Positions 63,389-64,000 of a stretch of 64,000 nt of DNA are shown here, piece by piece. The stretch is taken from positions 1-64,000 of the forward strand of contig CANMUI010000002.1 in NCBI GenBank assembly GCA_947501045.1, written 5' to 3'. Position 1 is the first letter of the stretch. Each line of letters starts with the position of its first letter. The notes under the pieces are model-generated. The model was not told the DNA's origin. It made no database searches and was given only the letters and a program-made list of their open reading frames with translations. The position numbers and the translations under genes were made by a program. Source of the stretch: an uncultured Psychrobacter sp. (GTDB lineage: Bacteria; Pseudomonadota; Gammaproteobacteria; Pseudomonadales; Moraxellaceae).

Positions 63389-63577
63389 ATGTCATCAATA
63401 CCATCAACTTGTGTCAATAAAACATCTATAACAAACGCCTCTACGCTTTCCTTTGCTTGGAGCATCGGAATCATTATGGCTATAACCATACTAGCGTTAG
63501 CAAGCGTAGGCTGTAGTACGACGCAAGAATTTAAGCCAACCGCTAGTGTCATCGTTGGTGGACACAAATCAATCTAA
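63389..63577 (+). CDS. Small putative lipoprotein (paralogue of the preceding gene)
   Basis: The 62-residue product has an N-terminal Ser/Thr-rich stretch, a hydrophobic helix (AWSIGIIMAITILALASV) and a lipobox SVGC. The mature end STTQEFKPTASVIVGGHK parallels ATLQALEPTAILISDI of the gene before it. ATG 63389 is preferred over ATG 63383 because AGGA is six bases from it. No known function. Together with the upstream gene it forms a pair of tiny envelope proteins ahead of an M16 peptidase lipoprotein. Confidence 0.55.
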   Translation: MSSIPSTCVNKTSITNASTLSFAWSIGIIMAITILALASVGCSTTQEFKPTASVIVGGHKSI

Positions 63578-63622
63578 CACGCGCTATTATCTATCACTCC
63601 CTATCTTATAAGTAGAAAGTCT

Positions 63623-64000
63623 ATGCCTTCGTTTTTATCCTTGCCTGCCATTGCTATACCAGCTAGCTCGTCATACTATCTAAAACAACCGATACTACGT
63701 ATAGCATGCGCCGTCGCTTTGGCAGCTACTCTTGCCGCTTGTCAAAGTACGCCTACAAACCAAACCGCACCTGCTATTACCTCTTCTAATATAGCGTCAA
63801 TCGTAAAACCCTCAGATTCAGACAATGAATCATCGACGCTAGCGATAGATTTATCAAATCGTCATGAATATCAGTTGCAAAATGGTCTGAAAATTATCGT
63901 CAAAGAAGACCACCGAGCGCCAGTCGTCATGACTCAGATTTGGTATCGTGTTGGCTCAGCGGATGAACCTGTGAACAAAGGCGGTATCTCGCACCTGCTT
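63623..64000 (+). CDS. M16-family zinc peptidase, lipoprotein (partial, C-terminus beyond window)
   Basis: The first 126 residues are present. A signal peptide ends in the lipobox LAAC (Cys43), followed by a Ser/Thr-rich linker and the start of a pitrilysin-type domain: YQLQNGLKIIVKEDHRAPVVMTQ, WYRVGSADEP and NKGGISHLL. In M16 peptidases this segment leads straight into the zinc motif HxxEH, whose first His is the last His visible here. It is probably an envelope peptidase degrading small peptides. M16 genes beside ftsY are common in gammaproteobacteria. The start ATG has a weak ribosome-binding site (GTAGAAAG). Confidence 0.85.
   Translation, partial: MPSFLSLPAIAIPASSSYYLKQPILRIACAVALAATLAACQSTPTNQTAPAITSSNIASIVKPSDSDNESSTLAIDLSNRHEYQLQNGLKIIVKEDHRAPVVMTQIWYRVGSADEPVNKGGISHLL

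Overview
The window looks like the core chromosome of a gammaproteobacterium of the Moraxellaceae, most likely a Psychrobacter. Reasons are the moderate-to-low GC content, AT-rich intergenic regions, paired acyl-CoA dehydrogenases of the proteobacterial FadE type, and the detached groups dnaX, lysS, prfA, trpGDC, pdxA-rsmA-apaH, dnaB-alr and murB. The genus is inferred from gene content and protein style, not from a search. About 56 protein genes are supported. I saw no rRNA, tRNA, CRISPR array, prophage or intact insertion sequence.

Layout. 1-6 kb (minus strand): dnaX (cut by the window edge), lysS, prfA and a FabH-like condensing enzyme. 6-12 kb: nicotinamide riboside salvage (PnuC plus a NadR-type kinase), a DMT exporter, a MliC-type lysozyme-inhibitor lipoprotein, a methyltransferase, a gene relic, an FGE-fold lipoprotein and cytochrome b561. 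12-19 kb: a DUF4124 protein beside glnA, then trpG-trpD-trpC, an Smr protein and an AlkA-type glycosylase. 19.6-26.4 kb: a self-sufficient P450-reductase fusion, a large MscS channel and a TonB-dependent receptor. 26.4-30 kb: an S-adenosylhomocysteine riboswitch in front of ahcY-metF, then rsmE. 30-38 kb: a PAS-GGDEF-EAL protein and two paralogous acyl-CoA dehydrogenases flanking a ribbon-helix-helix regulator and a PHB-depolymerase-family esterase. 38-48.5 kb: a Gcr-type membrane protein, apaH-rsmA-pdxA, dnaB, alr, argF and rpiA. 48.6-54.7 kb: ilvA, hslR, a tyrosine phosphatase, murB, a YdcF-type protein, ccoS and a TauE/UreH-like protein. 54.8-64 kb: a DEAD-box helicase, a cold-shock protein, aroQ, an ABC1 kinase, a voltage-gated K+ channel, yebC, ogt, ftsY, two small lipoproteins and the start of an M16 peptidase.

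How the genes work together. ahcY and metF form a methyl-cycle unit: SAH removal and methyl-folate supply sit under one SAH-sensing leader. pnuC and the kinase import and phosphorylate nicotinamide riboside. trpGDC is a partial tryptophan operon whose trpE, trpF and trpBA lie elsewhere. The acyl-CoA dehydrogenase/esterase region suggests lipid or polyester carbon use. ccoS with the TauE-like protein suggests assembly of a copper-containing cbb3 oxidase.

Most of the window is ordinary core genome. The best leads are the SAH riboswitch, nested dyads in front of the RHH-esterase pair, a perfect 18-bp tandem repeat coding EPIVEP units in dnaX, a palindromic element near 4.6 kb, a frameshifted relic near 9.9 kb, an FGE-fold protein lacking the catalytic cysteines, and the P450 fusion. 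I did not find a convincing wholly new multi-gene system.
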